Source of the DNA: an uncultured Lachnospiraceae bacterium
Lineage (GTDB): Bacteria; Bacillota; Clostridia; Lachnospirales; Lachnospiraceae
DNA: 31,487 nt
Direction: 5' to 3'
Assembly: GCA_947382415.1 (NCBI GenBank)
Contig: CANCYO010000032.1
Location: forward strand, 1-31,487
Shown here: one piece after another, positions 23,054 to 30,791 of the stretch
Numbering within the stretch: the stretch's first letter is position 1
How the letters are laid out: each line of letters starts with the position of its first letter
Program-made: the position numbers and the translations under genes
The notes under the pieces: generated by a model
What the model was told of the DNA's origin: nothing
The model's database searches: none
What the model saw: only the letters and a program-made list of their open reading frames with translations

Positions 23054-24112
23054 ATGATCAGGGTTGGTATTATCGGTGCGACGGGCTACGCGGGAGGCGA
23101 GCTGGTCCGCATTTTGGCAAATCATAAGGATGCAAAGATCGTCTGGTACGGTTCCAGAAGTTACATAGATCAGAGATACAGTCAGGTATATCAGAATATG
23201 TTCCGGATCGTGGAGGATGTGTGCAGAGACGACAATCTGCAGGAGCTTGCGGCTCAGGCGGATGTGATCTTTACGGCTACTCCTCAGGGGTTTCTGGCGG
23301 GACTTCTCACCGAGGAGATTCTGCAGAAGGTGAAGGTCGTGGATCTGTCTGCGGACTATCGCATAAAGGACGTCAAAGTCTATGAGAAGTGGTATGGGAT
23401 CGAACATAAATCCCCGCAGTTTATTCCGGAGGCGGTCTATGGTCTGTGTGAAATAAACCGGGGGCAGATTACGGAAAAGACCCGTCTGGTGGCCAATCCG
23501 GGCTGCTATACCACCTGTTCTATCCTGACGGCCTATCCCATGGTGAAGGAAGGTCTGATCGATGTGAGCACGTTGATCGTGGACGCCAAATCGGGTACCT
23601 CCGGTGCGGGCAGAGGGGCAAAGCTCCCCAATCTGTTCTGTGAGGTCAATGAAAATATGAAGGCCTATGGTGTGGCCAGCCACAGGCATACTCCCGAGAT
23701 CGAGGAGCAGCTCGGCTATGCGGGGGATTGTCAGGTGACGATCAATTTTACGCCGCATCTGGTGCCCATGAACCGGGGCATACTGGCGACGGAGTATGCC
23801 TCCCTGAAGAGGAAGGCGGACGGCTCCCTGCCCACCTGTGAGGAGATTCGGGCGGCCTATGAGAAATATTATGCCGGGGAAAAGTTTGTGCGTGTGCTGG
23901 AGCCCGGCGTCTGTCCCGAGACCAAATGGGTGGAGGGCAGCAATTATGTGGATGTGAATTTCGTTGTGGATGAGAGAACAGGGCGTATCATTATGATGGG
24001 CGCTCTGGACAATCTGGTGAAGGGAGCTGCCGGGCAGGCGGTGCAGAACATGAATCTGATGTTTGGACTGCCGGAGGACGAGGGACTTGAGCTGGTGCCC
24101 TGCTTCCCTTAA
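23054..24112 (+). CDS. argC: N-acetyl-gamma-glutamyl-phosphate reductase
   Basis: ArgC reduces N-acetylglutamyl phosphate to the semialdehyde with NADPH, the third step from glutamate to ornithine. The 352-residue protein has the nucleotide-binding GATGYAGGELVR at 8-19, the catalytic cysteine C151 in NPGCYTT, and SGTSGAGRGAK and SHRHTPEIEEQL downstream. Length and motifs are of the standard type. ATG 23054 has GGGAGGGAGAG directly upstream. It opens an operon argC-GNAT-argJ-argB-argD and is divergent from the XRE-PurM/exporter operon. Confidence 0.98.
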   Translation: MIRVGIIGATGYAGGELVRILANHKDAKIVWYGSRSYIDQRYSQVYQNMFRIVEDVCRDDNLQELAAQADVIFTATPQGFLAGLLTEEILQKVKVVDLSADYRIKDVKVYEKWYGIEHKSPQFIPEAVYGLCEINRGQITEKTRLVANPGCYTTCSILTAYPMVKEGLIDVSTLIVDAKSGTSGAGRGAKLPNLFCEVNENMKAYGVASHRHTPEIEEQLGYAGDCQVTINFTPHLVPMNRGILATEYASLKRKADGSLPTCEEIRAAYEKYYAGEKFVRVLEPGVCPETKWVEGSNYVDVNFVVDERTGRIIMMGALDNLVKGAAGQAVQNMNLMFGLPEDEGLELVPCFP

Positions 24113-24175
24113 ATAAAGGGCTTGGATTGATAGAGGTTGATACACAAAACAGAGGATTTATACGCGAGGAACGAC

Positions 24176-24646
24176 ATGAACAGTGCAGAGAAGACATTTA
24201 CCATACGCAGCATGATAAAAGAAGATTATGACGGACTGCGGGCGCTCTGGATGACCATCAAGGGCTTTGGCATCCGCAGTATTGACGATTCCAGAGCGGG
24301 CGTGGAGCAGTTCCTGAACAGGAATCCTGAGACCAGTGTGGTGGCGGTGGCCGCGGACGGCTCTGTGGTGGGCGGCATCCTCTGCGGACACGATGGGAGG
24401 AGAGGCTGTCTGTATCATGTGTGTGTGCGGGAGGATTACAGGAGACTCGGCATTGGCAAGGCTATGGTCGTACACTGCATGAATGCCCTGAAAGCGGAGC
24501 ATATCAATAAGGTGAGCCTGATCGCATTTACGAAGAACGATGTGGGCAATGCTTTCTGGAACTGTATCGGCTGGACAAAAAGACAAGATCTGAATTACTA
24601 CGATTTTACTTTGAATGAGGATAATATCACGGCTTTTAATCAGTGA
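24176..24646 (+). CDS. GNAT family N-acetyltransferase
   Basis: A 156-residue GNAT protein. The acetyl-CoA-binding motif A is visible as VCVREDYRRLGIGKAMV (R/Q-x-x-G-x-G/A pattern), followed by a NAFWNCIGWTKRQDLNYYDF segment typical of motif B and the fold's C-terminal strand. The substrate cannot be read from sequence. Its position between argC and argJ suggests a link to arginine metabolism, for example an accessory acetylation of glutamate; but ArgJ alone may already supply acetylglutamate. ATG 24176 has GAGGAA upstream; the TTG at 24137 is less likely. It lies 63 bases after argC and 25 before argJ. Confidence 0.85.
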   Translation: MNSAEKTFTIRSMIKEDYDGLRALWMTIKGFGIRSIDDSRAGVEQFLNRNPETSVVAVAADGSVVGGILCGHDGRRGCLYHVCVREDYRRLGIGKAMVVHCMNALKAEHINKVSLIAFTKNDVGNAFWNCIGWTKRQDLNYYDFTLNEDNITAFNQ

Positions 24647-24671
24647 AAAAAACAGAATTGGAGTGTGTAAA

Positions 24672-25919
24672 ATGGGTGCGGAGACAAAGGCAGGAATCAG
24701 GCAGATCGAGGGCGGCGTGACCGCGGCGAAGGGATTTGAGGCAGCAGGCGTGGAGGCCGGCGTCAAATATCAGAACAGAAAAGATATGGCGCTGATCTAC
24801 AGCACGGTTCCCTGCAGGGTGGCGGGGACTTTTACCAGCAATGTAGTGAAGGCGGCTCCCGTGCTCTGGGATAAAAAAATCGTGGAGGAGTCGGAGTATG
24901 CGCAGGCTGTTGTGGTAAACTCCGGTATCGCCAACGCCTGCACGGGCAGACAGGGCATGGATGCCTGTGAGGAGACCGCAGCCTGTGCCGGAAGGCTTCT
25001 GCAGATTCCTGCGGACGCGGTGCTGGTGGCCTCCACCGGCGTCATCGGGATGCAGCTTCCCACAGACAGAATCTGTGCGGGTGTGGAGAAACTTGCGGCG
25101 GAGAAGGCCGCCACACCGGAGGCCGGGCTGGATGCGGCGAAGGCGATCATGACCACCGACACGGTACATAAACAGATAGCCGTGGAGGTGACGTTGGGCG
25201 GAAAGAGGGTGACGCTGGGCGGCATGTGTAAAGGTTCCGGCATGATTCATCCCAATATGTGTACCATGCTGGGATTTGTGACTACGGATGCGAATATCTC
25301 GAAGGAGATGCTGCAAAAGGCTGTCAGCGCCGACGTGGTTGACTCCTTCAATATGATCAGTGTGGACGGCGATACCTCCACCAACGATACCCTGCTTGTG
25401 CTGGCCAACGGGCTGGCAGGAAATGAGGAGATCACAGAGGAGGGTGCGGATTATGACGCTTTCTGTGAGGCGCTGCATGTGATCACGTCCTATCTTGCCA
25501 AAAAGATGGCAGGGGACGGAGAGGGGGCTACGGCTCTGTTCGAGTGCCGCGTGGTGGGTGCGGACACCAAAGAGAATGCCCGCATTCTGGCAAAGTCTGT
25601 CATCTGTTCCTCGCTGACCAAGGCCGCAATCTTTGGACATGACGCCAACTGGGGCCGGATTCTCTGTGCGCTGGGTTATTCGGGAGTGCGGTTTGACCCG
25701 GAGAAGGTGGATCTGCATTTTATGAGCAAGAGCGGCAAAATGCTGATCTTCAGCGAGGGCAATGCCTGCGATTACAGCGAGGAGGAGGCGACGAAGCTCC
25801 TCTCCGACCCGGAGGTGACCGTGGTGGCGGATATGCATATGGGAGATGCCGGGGCCACGGCCTGGGGCTGTGACCTGAGCTATGATTATGTGAAGATCAA
25901 TGCGGATTACCGCAGTTAA
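24672..25919 (+). CDS. argJ: Glutamate N-acetyltransferase / amino-acid N-acetyltransferase (ArgJ)
   Basis: ArgJ transfers acetyl from N-acetylornithine to glutamate, closing the acetyl cycle; bifunctional forms can also use acetyl-CoA. The 415-residue precursor has the STGVIG oxyanion motif at 121-126 and the autocleavage site in KAIMTTDT, with T161 the likely nucleophile that becomes the N-terminus of the beta chain. KGSGMIHPNMCTML and SFNMISVDGDTSTNDT follow, with GHDANWGRI near the end. Whether it is mono- or bifunctional is not clear from sequence. ATG 24672 has TTGGAG upstream; the longer frame to 24615 overlaps the GNAT gene without a site. It is followed by argB after 17 bases. Confidence 0.97.
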   Translation: MGAETKAGIRQIEGGVTAAKGFEAAGVEAGVKYQNRKDMALIYSTVPCRVAGTFTSNVVKAAPVLWDKKIVEESEYAQAVVVNSGIANACTGRQGMDACEETAACAGRLLQIPADAVLVASTGVIGMQLPTDRICAGVEKLAAEKAATPEAGLDAAKAIMTTDTVHKQIAVEVTLGGKRVTLGGMCKGSGMIHPNMCTMLGFVTTDANISKEMLQKAVSADVVDSFNMISVDGDTSTNDTLLVLANGLAGNEEITEEGADYDAFCEALHVITSYLAKKMAGDGEGATALFECRVVGADTKENARILAKSVICSSLTKAAIFGHDANWGRILCALGYSGVRFDPEKVDLHFMSKSGKMLIFSEGNACDYSEEEATKLLSDPEVTVVADMHMGDAGATAWGCDLSYDYVKINADYRS

Positions 25920-25936
25920 AGGAGGTAGCGATACAA

Positions 25937-26824
25937 ATGGTCAAGGACATGCAGGAGGTTTTGAAGAAGGCGGAGGTGCTCATCGAAGCCCTGCCCTATA
26001 TACAGCAGTTTAACCGCAAGATCATCGTGGTGAAATACGGCGGCAGCGCCATGAGCAATGAGGAACTGCAGAAAAATGTCATCAAGGACGTGACTTTGCT
26101 AAAGCTGGTGGGTTTTAAGCCCATTATCGTACACGGCGGCGGCAAGGAGATCAGCCGCTGGGTGGGGAAGGTAGGCAAGGAGGCCAGATTTGTGAACGGT
26201 CTGCGGGTCACGGACGAGGAGACCATGGAGATCGCCGAGATGGTGCTGGGCAAGGTGAACAAGAGTCTGGTGTCCATGGTGCAGGAGCTGGGTGTGAAAG
26301 CCGTGGGAATCAGCGGCAAGGACGGCGGACTGCTGACAGTGGAGAAAAAGTACGCAGGGGGCGAGGATATCGGTTTTGTGGGAGATATCACCGAGGTGAA
26401 TCCCAAGGTGCTCTATGACCTTCTGGAGAAGGACTTTCTGCCCATCGTGGCGCCCATCGGTCTCGACAGCCGGTTTCAGACCTACAATATCAATGCGGAC
26501 GATGCGGCCTGTGCCATCGCCAGGGCCGTGGGTGCGGACAAGCTGGTGTTCCTCACGGATATCGAGGGACTTTACAGGGATGTGGAGGACAAATCCTCCT
26601 TCATTTCAAGACTGAGCGCCAGTCAGGCTGACGAACTGATAGCGGGCGGTTACATCGGAGGAGGCATGCTGCCCAAGCTGGCAAACTGCACCTCTGCTGT
26701 CAGAAACGGAGTCAACCGGGTACATATTCTGGACGGCAGGATTCCGCACTGTCTGCTTCTGGAGATATTTACCCATGAGGGAGTGGGTACCGCTATTATC
26801 GCCGATGAGGAAGGGAAGGAATAA
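25937..26824 (+). CDS. argB: Acetylglutamate kinase
   Basis: ArgB phosphorylates N-acetylglutamate with ATP and is commonly the feedback-controlled step in cyclic (ArgJ) pathways. The 295-residue amino-acid-kinase-fold protein has KYGGSAM at 33-39, HGGGKEIS at 66-73, GLRVTDEETMEIAEMVLGKVNK, NINADDAACAIA and GGMLPKL near the end. An N-terminal helix (KDMQEVLKKAEVLIEALPYIQQF) precedes the core, as in arginine-sensitive, hexameric kinases, so feedback by arginine is likely but not proven. ATG 25937 has AAAGGAGG upstream. It lies 4 bases before argD. Confidence 0.98.
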   Translation: MVKDMQEVLKKAEVLIEALPYIQQFNRKIIVVKYGGSAMSNEELQKNVIKDVTLLKLVGFKPIIVHGGGKEISRWVGKVGKEARFVNGLRVTDEETMEIAEMVLGKVNKSLVSMVQELGVKAVGISGKDGGLLTVEKKYAGGEDIGFVGDITEVNPKVLYDLLEKDFLPIVAPIGLDSRFQTYNINADDAACAIARAVGADKLVFLTDIEGLYRDVEDKSSFISRLSASQADELIAGGYIGGGMLPKLANCTSAVRNGVNRVHILDGRIPHCLLLEIFTHEGVGTAIIADEEGKE

Positions 26825-26828
26825 TATC

Positions 26829-28019
26829 ATGGATATGAAGGAATATATTGAGCAGGCCGAAACAGATCTGCTGCACACCTACAATCGCTATCAGATCGTT
26901 CTGGACAGGGGCGAGGGTGTGTATCTCTATGATATCGAGGGCAAAAAATATCTGGATTTTGTGGCAGGTATAGCCGTGTTTGCTCTGGGGTATCATTATC
27001 CCGGGTATGATGATGCGTTAAAGGCGCAGATTGACAAGCTGCTGCATACCTCCAATTATTATTACAATGTGCCGGCTATCGAGGCGGCGAGAAGATTGAA
27101 GAAGCTCTCAGGCATGGATCGTGTGTTTTTTACCAACTCCGGTGCGGAGGCGCTGGAGGGAGCCATCAAGGCTGCAAAAAAATACGCGTGGTTGAAAGAC
27201 GGCTCACAGGATCATGATCTTGTGGCCATGAATCATTCCTTTCACGGCCGGACCATGGGAGCGCTGGCTGTCACCGGCAATCCCAAATACAGGGAGCCTT
27301 TTGAGCCTCTGATCGGCAATGTCAGCTTTGCCGGACTCAATGATTTTGACAGTGTGATGCGCTGTGTCACGGACAAAACCTGCGGCATAATCCTGGAGCC
27401 TGTGCAGGGCGAGGGAGGCCTGCAGCCCGCTTCGGAGGAGTTTTTGCAAAAGCTTCGGGCCCTTTGCGACGAGCGGGATATTCTGCTGATCTTTGACGAG
27501 GTGCAGTGCGGCATGGGCCGGACGGGTTATCCCTATGCATGGCAGCGCTATGGCGTCAAACCGGATATTATGACCAGCGCAAAGGCTCTGGGCTGCGGTG
27601 TGCCTGTGGGCGCGTTTATGATGACGGAGCGCGTGGCGCAGAATTCTCTCACCAGCGGTGATCACGGCACGACCTATGGCGGCAATCCGCTGGCTGCCGC
27701 GGCAGTGGGGAAGGTGCTGGAGATTTATGAGCGGGACGGTATTGTAGAGCATGTGCAGGCGGTTGCGCCATATCTGGAGAAACGGCTGAAAGAGCTTTTG
27801 GAGAAATATGACTGTATCACCGAACACAGAGGCGTGGGGCTGATGCAGGGTCTTGTGTTTGACCGTCCGGTGGGCGAGATCATCACAAGGGCGGTGGAGA
27901 AGGGTCTGCTTCTCATCAATGCCGGTCCGAATATCATCCGTTTTGTACCTCCCCTGATCATCACGGAGCAGAATATTGATGACATGATCGGGATCTTGGA
28001 CACTTGTATCGAGCAGTAG
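26829..28019 (+). CDS. argD: Acetylornithine aminotransferase
   Basis: ArgD is a PLP enzyme converting N-acetylglutamate semialdehyde and glutamate to N-acetylornithine; homologues can also act on succinyl-diaminopimelate. The 396-residue class-III aminotransferase has NSGAEALEGAIKAAK at 103-117, SFHGRTMGALAVTG, LEPVQGEGG at 189-197, DEVQCGMGRTG at 223-233 and the Schiff-base lysine K252 in TSAKALGCGVPVGAF. ATG 26829 lies 4 bases after argB and has a GGAAGG-type site in the end of argB. It closes the arginine block; argF and argH are not in the window. Confidence 0.97.
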   Translation: MDMKEYIEQAETDLLHTYNRYQIVLDRGEGVYLYDIEGKKYLDFVAGIAVFALGYHYPGYDDALKAQIDKLLHTSNYYYNVPAIEAARRLKKLSGMDRVFFTNSGAEALEGAIKAAKKYAWLKDGSQDHDLVAMNHSFHGRTMGALAVTGNPKYREPFEPLIGNVSFAGLNDFDSVMRCVTDKTCGIILEPVQGEGGLQPASEEFLQKLRALCDERDILLIFDEVQCGMGRTGYPYAWQRYGVKPDIMTSAKALGCGVPVGAFMMTERVAQNSLTSGDHGTTYGGNPLAAAAVGKVLEIYERDGIVEHVQAVAPYLEKRLKELLEKYDCITEHRGVGLMQGLVFDRPVGEIITRAVEKGLLLINAGPNIIRFVPPLIITEQNIDDMIGILDTCIEQ

Positions 28020-28027
28020 GAGAGAGT

Positions 28028-29434
28028 ATGCATTTTAAAAAGAGGATTTTTATGGTGGCGGCGGTGGCTCTTGGCCTGGCGGCGGTTCTTGCCGGCGGAA
28101 CCGGGCGGGTGCGCCCTCTGGAGAGTGCGGAGAAAAGAGCCGGTATCTTTGGCCGCAGTGATAAAGAGACTATTTATTTCTGGTATACGGACGAGACGAT
28201 GACCAGCTTTATCAACAGCGCCGCGGTAGCTTTCGGCGAGCGGGAAGGGGTGCGGGTGATTCCCGTGCTGACCTATGAAGGGGAGTATCTGGAGGCTATC
28301 AATCAGGCATCTTTGCAGGGCGGACAGATGCCTGATGCTTATCTGATCGGAAATGATTCTCTGGAGAAGGCTTATCTGGCCGGGCTTGCCAGTGAGACCA
28401 AAGACGACGGGGCCGTGTGTAATACCGGCAATTTTCCGGAGGCGGCGCTTGCGGCGGTTCGTTTTCATGGGAAGAATGTTGCCTATCCTCTGTATTTTGA
28501 GACCAGCGCACTGATCTACAACGAGAGCTATCTGGCGGATTGGGCGCTGCAGCAGGCGCGCCGGGAACTGGCGGAGGCCGGAAACGAGGGCGGAGGAGAC
28601 TCCGCAGGCCCTGCGGAGGGAGAGGCCGGTCTGACGGAAGAAGAGGCGGCGCTGGCGCAGCAGTATCTGGAAAACGGAATTCCCGCCACAGTGGACGATA
28701 TCCTGAGTATTGCGGACACTTTCGATGTGCCTGAAGGCGTGGAAGGTATTATGAAATGGGATGTGTCGGATATTTTTTATAATTACTGGATCGTGGGACG
28801 ATATCTTGTGGTGGGCGGCGAGGCCGGAGACGATGCAGGTGCCATCGATATCGACAATCCCGAGACCGTGCAGTGCCTGGAGGTATACAAGGCGCTGAAT
28901 CAGTTTTTTTCCATGGAGTCGGACACGGTCACTTACGATTCCGTGCTGCAGGATTTTATTGACGGAAAAATCGTGTTTACCGTGGCGACCACAGATGTGA
29001 TCCGCCGCTTGGACGAGGCGAAAAAGGATGGCAGCTTCGCTTATGAGTATGGCGTGTCGGCCATGCCCGAGGTCAGCGCCGGGCTGGAGAGCGCTTCTTT
29101 GTCTGTGACCGGTGCTGTTGTAGTGAACGGTTACTCAGAGCACAAGGAGCTGGCAAACGGTTTTGCGGCTTATCTGGTGAACGACTGTGCGGAGGAGCTT
29201 TATGAGAAGACAGGGAAACTCCCTGCCCGAAACGGTACGGACGAAGACAATGGGCCCGCACAGATCTTCAAACTGGAATACGCCGACAGCGTCTCCCTGC
29301 CCAAGCTCATGGAGACAGGCAATTTCTGGCTGCAGATGGAGGTGCTGTTTTCCAAGGTCTGGAACGGCGCGGATGTGCAGCCTCTGGTCACGGAGCTGGC
29401 GGAGCAGATTGCCGCTCAGGTCGCGAATTTATAG
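28028..29434 (+). CDS. Orphan extracellular solute-binding protein without lipobox
   Basis: A 468-residue periplasmic-binding-fold protein of the sugar ABC-transporter type (family 1). After the signal-like N-terminus it reads TIYFWYTDETMTSFINSAAVAFGEREG, and carries the ALIYNESYL and LQDFIDGKIVFTVATTDVI segments typical of the two-lobed fold. The hydrophobic leader ends LAAVLAGGTGR: the lipobox cysteine expected in a Gram-positive binding protein is a glycine, so lipid anchoring is unlikely and the protein may be secreted or held by an uncleaved helix. A Gly/Glu/Ala-rich insert lies at about 181-213. No permease or ATPase genes are adjacent. It follows argD by 8 bases, so it is probably in the arginine operon. 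Substrate unknown. Confidence 0.8.
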   Translation: MHFKKRIFMVAAVALGLAAVLAGGTGRVRPLESAEKRAGIFGRSDKETIYFWYTDETMTSFINSAAVAFGEREGVRVIPVLTYEGEYLEAINQASLQGGQMPDAYLIGNDSLEKAYLAGLASETKDDGAVCNTGNFPEAALAAVRFHGKNVAYPLYFETSALIYNESYLADWALQQARRELAEAGNEGGGDSAGPAEGEAGLTEEEAALAQQYLENGIPATVDDILSIADTFDVPEGVEGIMKWDVSDIFYNYWIVGRYLVVGGEAGDDAGAIDIDNPETVQCLEVYKALNQFFSMESDTVTYDSVLQDFIDGKIVFTVATTDVIRRLDEAKKDGSFAYEYGVSAMPEVSAGLESASLSVTGAVVVNGYSEHKELANGFAAYLVNDCAEELYEKTGKLPARNGTDEDNGPAQIFKLEYADSVSLPKLMETGNFWLQMEVLFSKVWNGADVQPLVTELAEQIAAQVANL

Positions 29435-29470
29435 TTAGAATTTATAGTATAAGGAAACCAGCCGCAGGGC

Positions 29471-29532
29471 AAGATACTAACACAGGAAAATTCTTACAGG
29501 CGTTGCCTGTGGGAGACGGAAGGGAGTATCTT
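29471..29532 (+). promoter_or_regulatory. Foldable leader of the DMT transporter gene
   Basis: AAGATACT (29471-29478) pairs with AGTATCTT (29525-29532); inside is a perfect ACAGGC-GTT-GCCTGT hairpin (29496-29510). The outer stem closes just before the ATG at 29538, and GGAAGGGAG (29518-29526) lies partly in it, so folding could mask the ribosome binding site. It fits no riboswitch class I could recall. Confidence 0.5.
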
Positions 29533-29537
29533 AAGCT

Positions 29538-29969
29538 ATGGTTGGTTTTTTGATTGCATTGATATCGGGAGCCCTGATGAGCGTTCAGGGAGTGTTTAAC
29601 ACGCAGGTTACGAAAGCGTCGGCAATCTGGAGCGCAAGTGCGTTCGTGCAGTTTACGGCGTTGTTGGTCTGTCTGGGGGCGTGGCTCTGCACAGAGCGGG
29701 GCTCTCTGCTGCAGGTGTTTTCGGTGCAGCCCAAATACATGCTGTTGGGAGGAGCTATCGGCGCATTTATAACTTATACGGTTATCCGCAGTATGGATAT
29801 GCTGGGGCCTGCCAAGGCGGTGATGCTGATCGTGGTGGCGCAGCTTGCGGTGGCCTACGCCATTGAGCTTCTGGGATGGTTTGGTGTGGAGAAGCAGCCA
29901 TGGGAGTGGAGAAAGGCTATCGGAATGGCAGTGGCCATCGCGGGAATCATCATCTTTAAATGGAAATAG
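29538..29969 (+). CDS. DMT superfamily transporter, DUF606 (YdcZ-like)
   Basis: A 143-residue membrane protein with about four to five hydrophobic helices (VGFLIALISGALMSVQGVFN; SAFVQFTALLVCLGAWL; MLLGGAIGAFITYTVI; AVMLIVVAQLAVAYAIELLGW; AIGMAVAIAGIIIFKW). The gap of repeated Gly/Ala helix faces, the FNTQVTK loop and the size match DUF606/YdcZ-type half transporters of the drug/metabolite transporter superfamily, which function as oligomers. The substrate is unknown. ATG 29538 follows GGAAGGGAG inside the leader structure. No clear hairpin terminator follows before the comEA promoter. Confidence 0.85.
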   Translation: MVGFLIALISGALMSVQGVFNTQVTKASAIWSASAFVQFTALLVCLGAWLCTERGSLLQVFSVQPKYMLLGGAIGAFITYTVIRSMDMLGPAKAVMLIVVAQLAVAYAIELLGWFGVEKQPWEWRKAIGMAVAIAGIIIFKWK

Positions 29970-30034
29970 GCGTATAAGCGGAAATAAGCGTTAAATGGCA
30001 ATAGTTAAAATTTTTTTAAATTTTTGAATCCGTC

Positions 30035-30063
30035 TTGTAAATGGAAAATATTTCACTTAAAAT
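30035..30063 (+). promoter_or_regulatory. Sigma-A promoter of comEA
   Basis: TTGTAA (30035-30040) and TAAAAT (30058-30063) are 17 bases apart, in an AT-rich gap. The start is about 66 bases before the ATG of comEA. Confidence 0.65.
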
Positions 30064-30105
30064 AAGTTATGTCAGCAAATGCAATGCACGAAAATCAAGA
30101 GGACA

Positions 30106-30135
30106 GTTTTCTCCCGTCGAGAGAGGAGAGAAAAC
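30106..30135 (+). promoter_or_regulatory. Hairpin over the comEA ribosome binding site
   Basis: GTTTTCTC (30106-30113) is perfectly complementary to GAGAAAAC (30128-30135), which abuts the ATG at 30136. The GAGAGGAG Shine-Dalgarno region (30121-30128) lies in the loop and right arm. Folding would limit initiation, suggesting translational control. Confidence 0.5.
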
Positions 30136-30750
30136 ATGAGTGCAGTAAATAATAAAAAGATATGCAGAAGCCTGTGCAGCGCGGCAGGCCTTCTGTTTTG
30201 TATGGTTTTGGCCGGATGTCACAGTGCAGACCGGGCGGTTGCCCTGCCTGTGGGAGAGCCGGTTGAGATACCGCAGAATGAAACGGAGACCGGTTCTTTA
30301 GCGGAGACGCAGATTGCGCCGGAGGCTTCTGTGATCTATGTCCATGTCTGCGGCGCGGTTAGAAATCCCGGCGTTGTGATGCTTCCGGAGGGGAGCAGGG
30401 GACAGGATGCGCTTGAGGCAGCCGGAGGTTTTGGGGAGGATGCCGCGGAGGAAGCAGTGAATCTGGCGGCGGTTGTGACAGACGGTATGAGGCTGTATTT
30501 TCCCACGCCGGAGGAGGTCCTGGAAGCGAAGAGCGCAGCGCAGGACGAGACCGTGGGACCGGTAGACATCAATTCTGCGGGAGTGGAGCTTCTGTGTACG
30601 CTTCCCGGTATCGGGGAGACCAGGGCCAGGGCCATCGTGGCCTATCGGGAGGAACACGGCGCTTTTGGCAGCGCGGAGGAGATCATGCAGGTGTCCGGGA
30701 TTAAGGAAGGCGCCTATGATAAGATCAAGGCGCTGATCATTGCAAAATGA
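30136..30750 (+). CDS. comEA: ComEA-family DNA-binding lipoprotein
   Basis: A 204-residue competence-type DNA receptor. The signal peptide ends in LAGC at 25-28, so the mature protein is a lipoprotein anchored by C28; the B. subtilis ComEA instead uses a membrane helix. An SLBB domain (VIYVHVCGAVRNPGV at about 66-80 to about 125) is followed by a double helix-hairpin-helix domain (VDINSAGVELLCTLPGIGETRARAIVAYR, 143-171; to 204) that binds double-stranded DNA. The arrangement is standard for ComEA. comEB and comEC are not adjacent; a response regulator follows. ATG 30136 has GAGAGGAG upstream, and this region folds into a hairpin. Confidence 0.9.
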   Translation: MSAVNNKKICRSLCSAAGLLFCMVLAGCHSADRAVALPVGEPVEIPQNETETGSLAETQIAPEASVIYVHVCGAVRNPGVVMLPEGSRGQDALEAAGGFGEDAAEEAVNLAAVVTDGMRLYFPTPEEVLEAKSAAQDETVGPVDINSAGVELLCTLPGIGETRARAIVAYREEHGAFGSAEEIMQVSGIKEGAYDKIKALIIAK

Positions 30751-30791
30751 TACTGTGTGAATGGATTTGTATGGAAGAGTGAGGATGGAAA

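Noticed and set aside
23033..24145. 370-codon open frame opposite argC
   Set aside because: Antisense shadow of argC; His/Arg/Leu-rich composition, no start signal.
24636..25838. 400-codon open frame opposite argJ
   Set aside because: Antisense shadow of argJ, with His/Arg-rich composition typical of reverse-frame reading.
29426..29448. Direct repeat AATTTATAGT twice, 13 bases apart
   Set aside because: Short, AT-rich and overlapping the stop of the binding-protein gene; chance or promoter-like AT content is enough to explain it.
29440..29540. Possible c-di-GMP (GEMM) riboswitch, suggested by CAGGGCAA before the DMT gene
   Set aside because: The rest of the conserved core (paired GNRA loop and receptor, second conserved strand) is absent, so only a generic foldable leader is reported.
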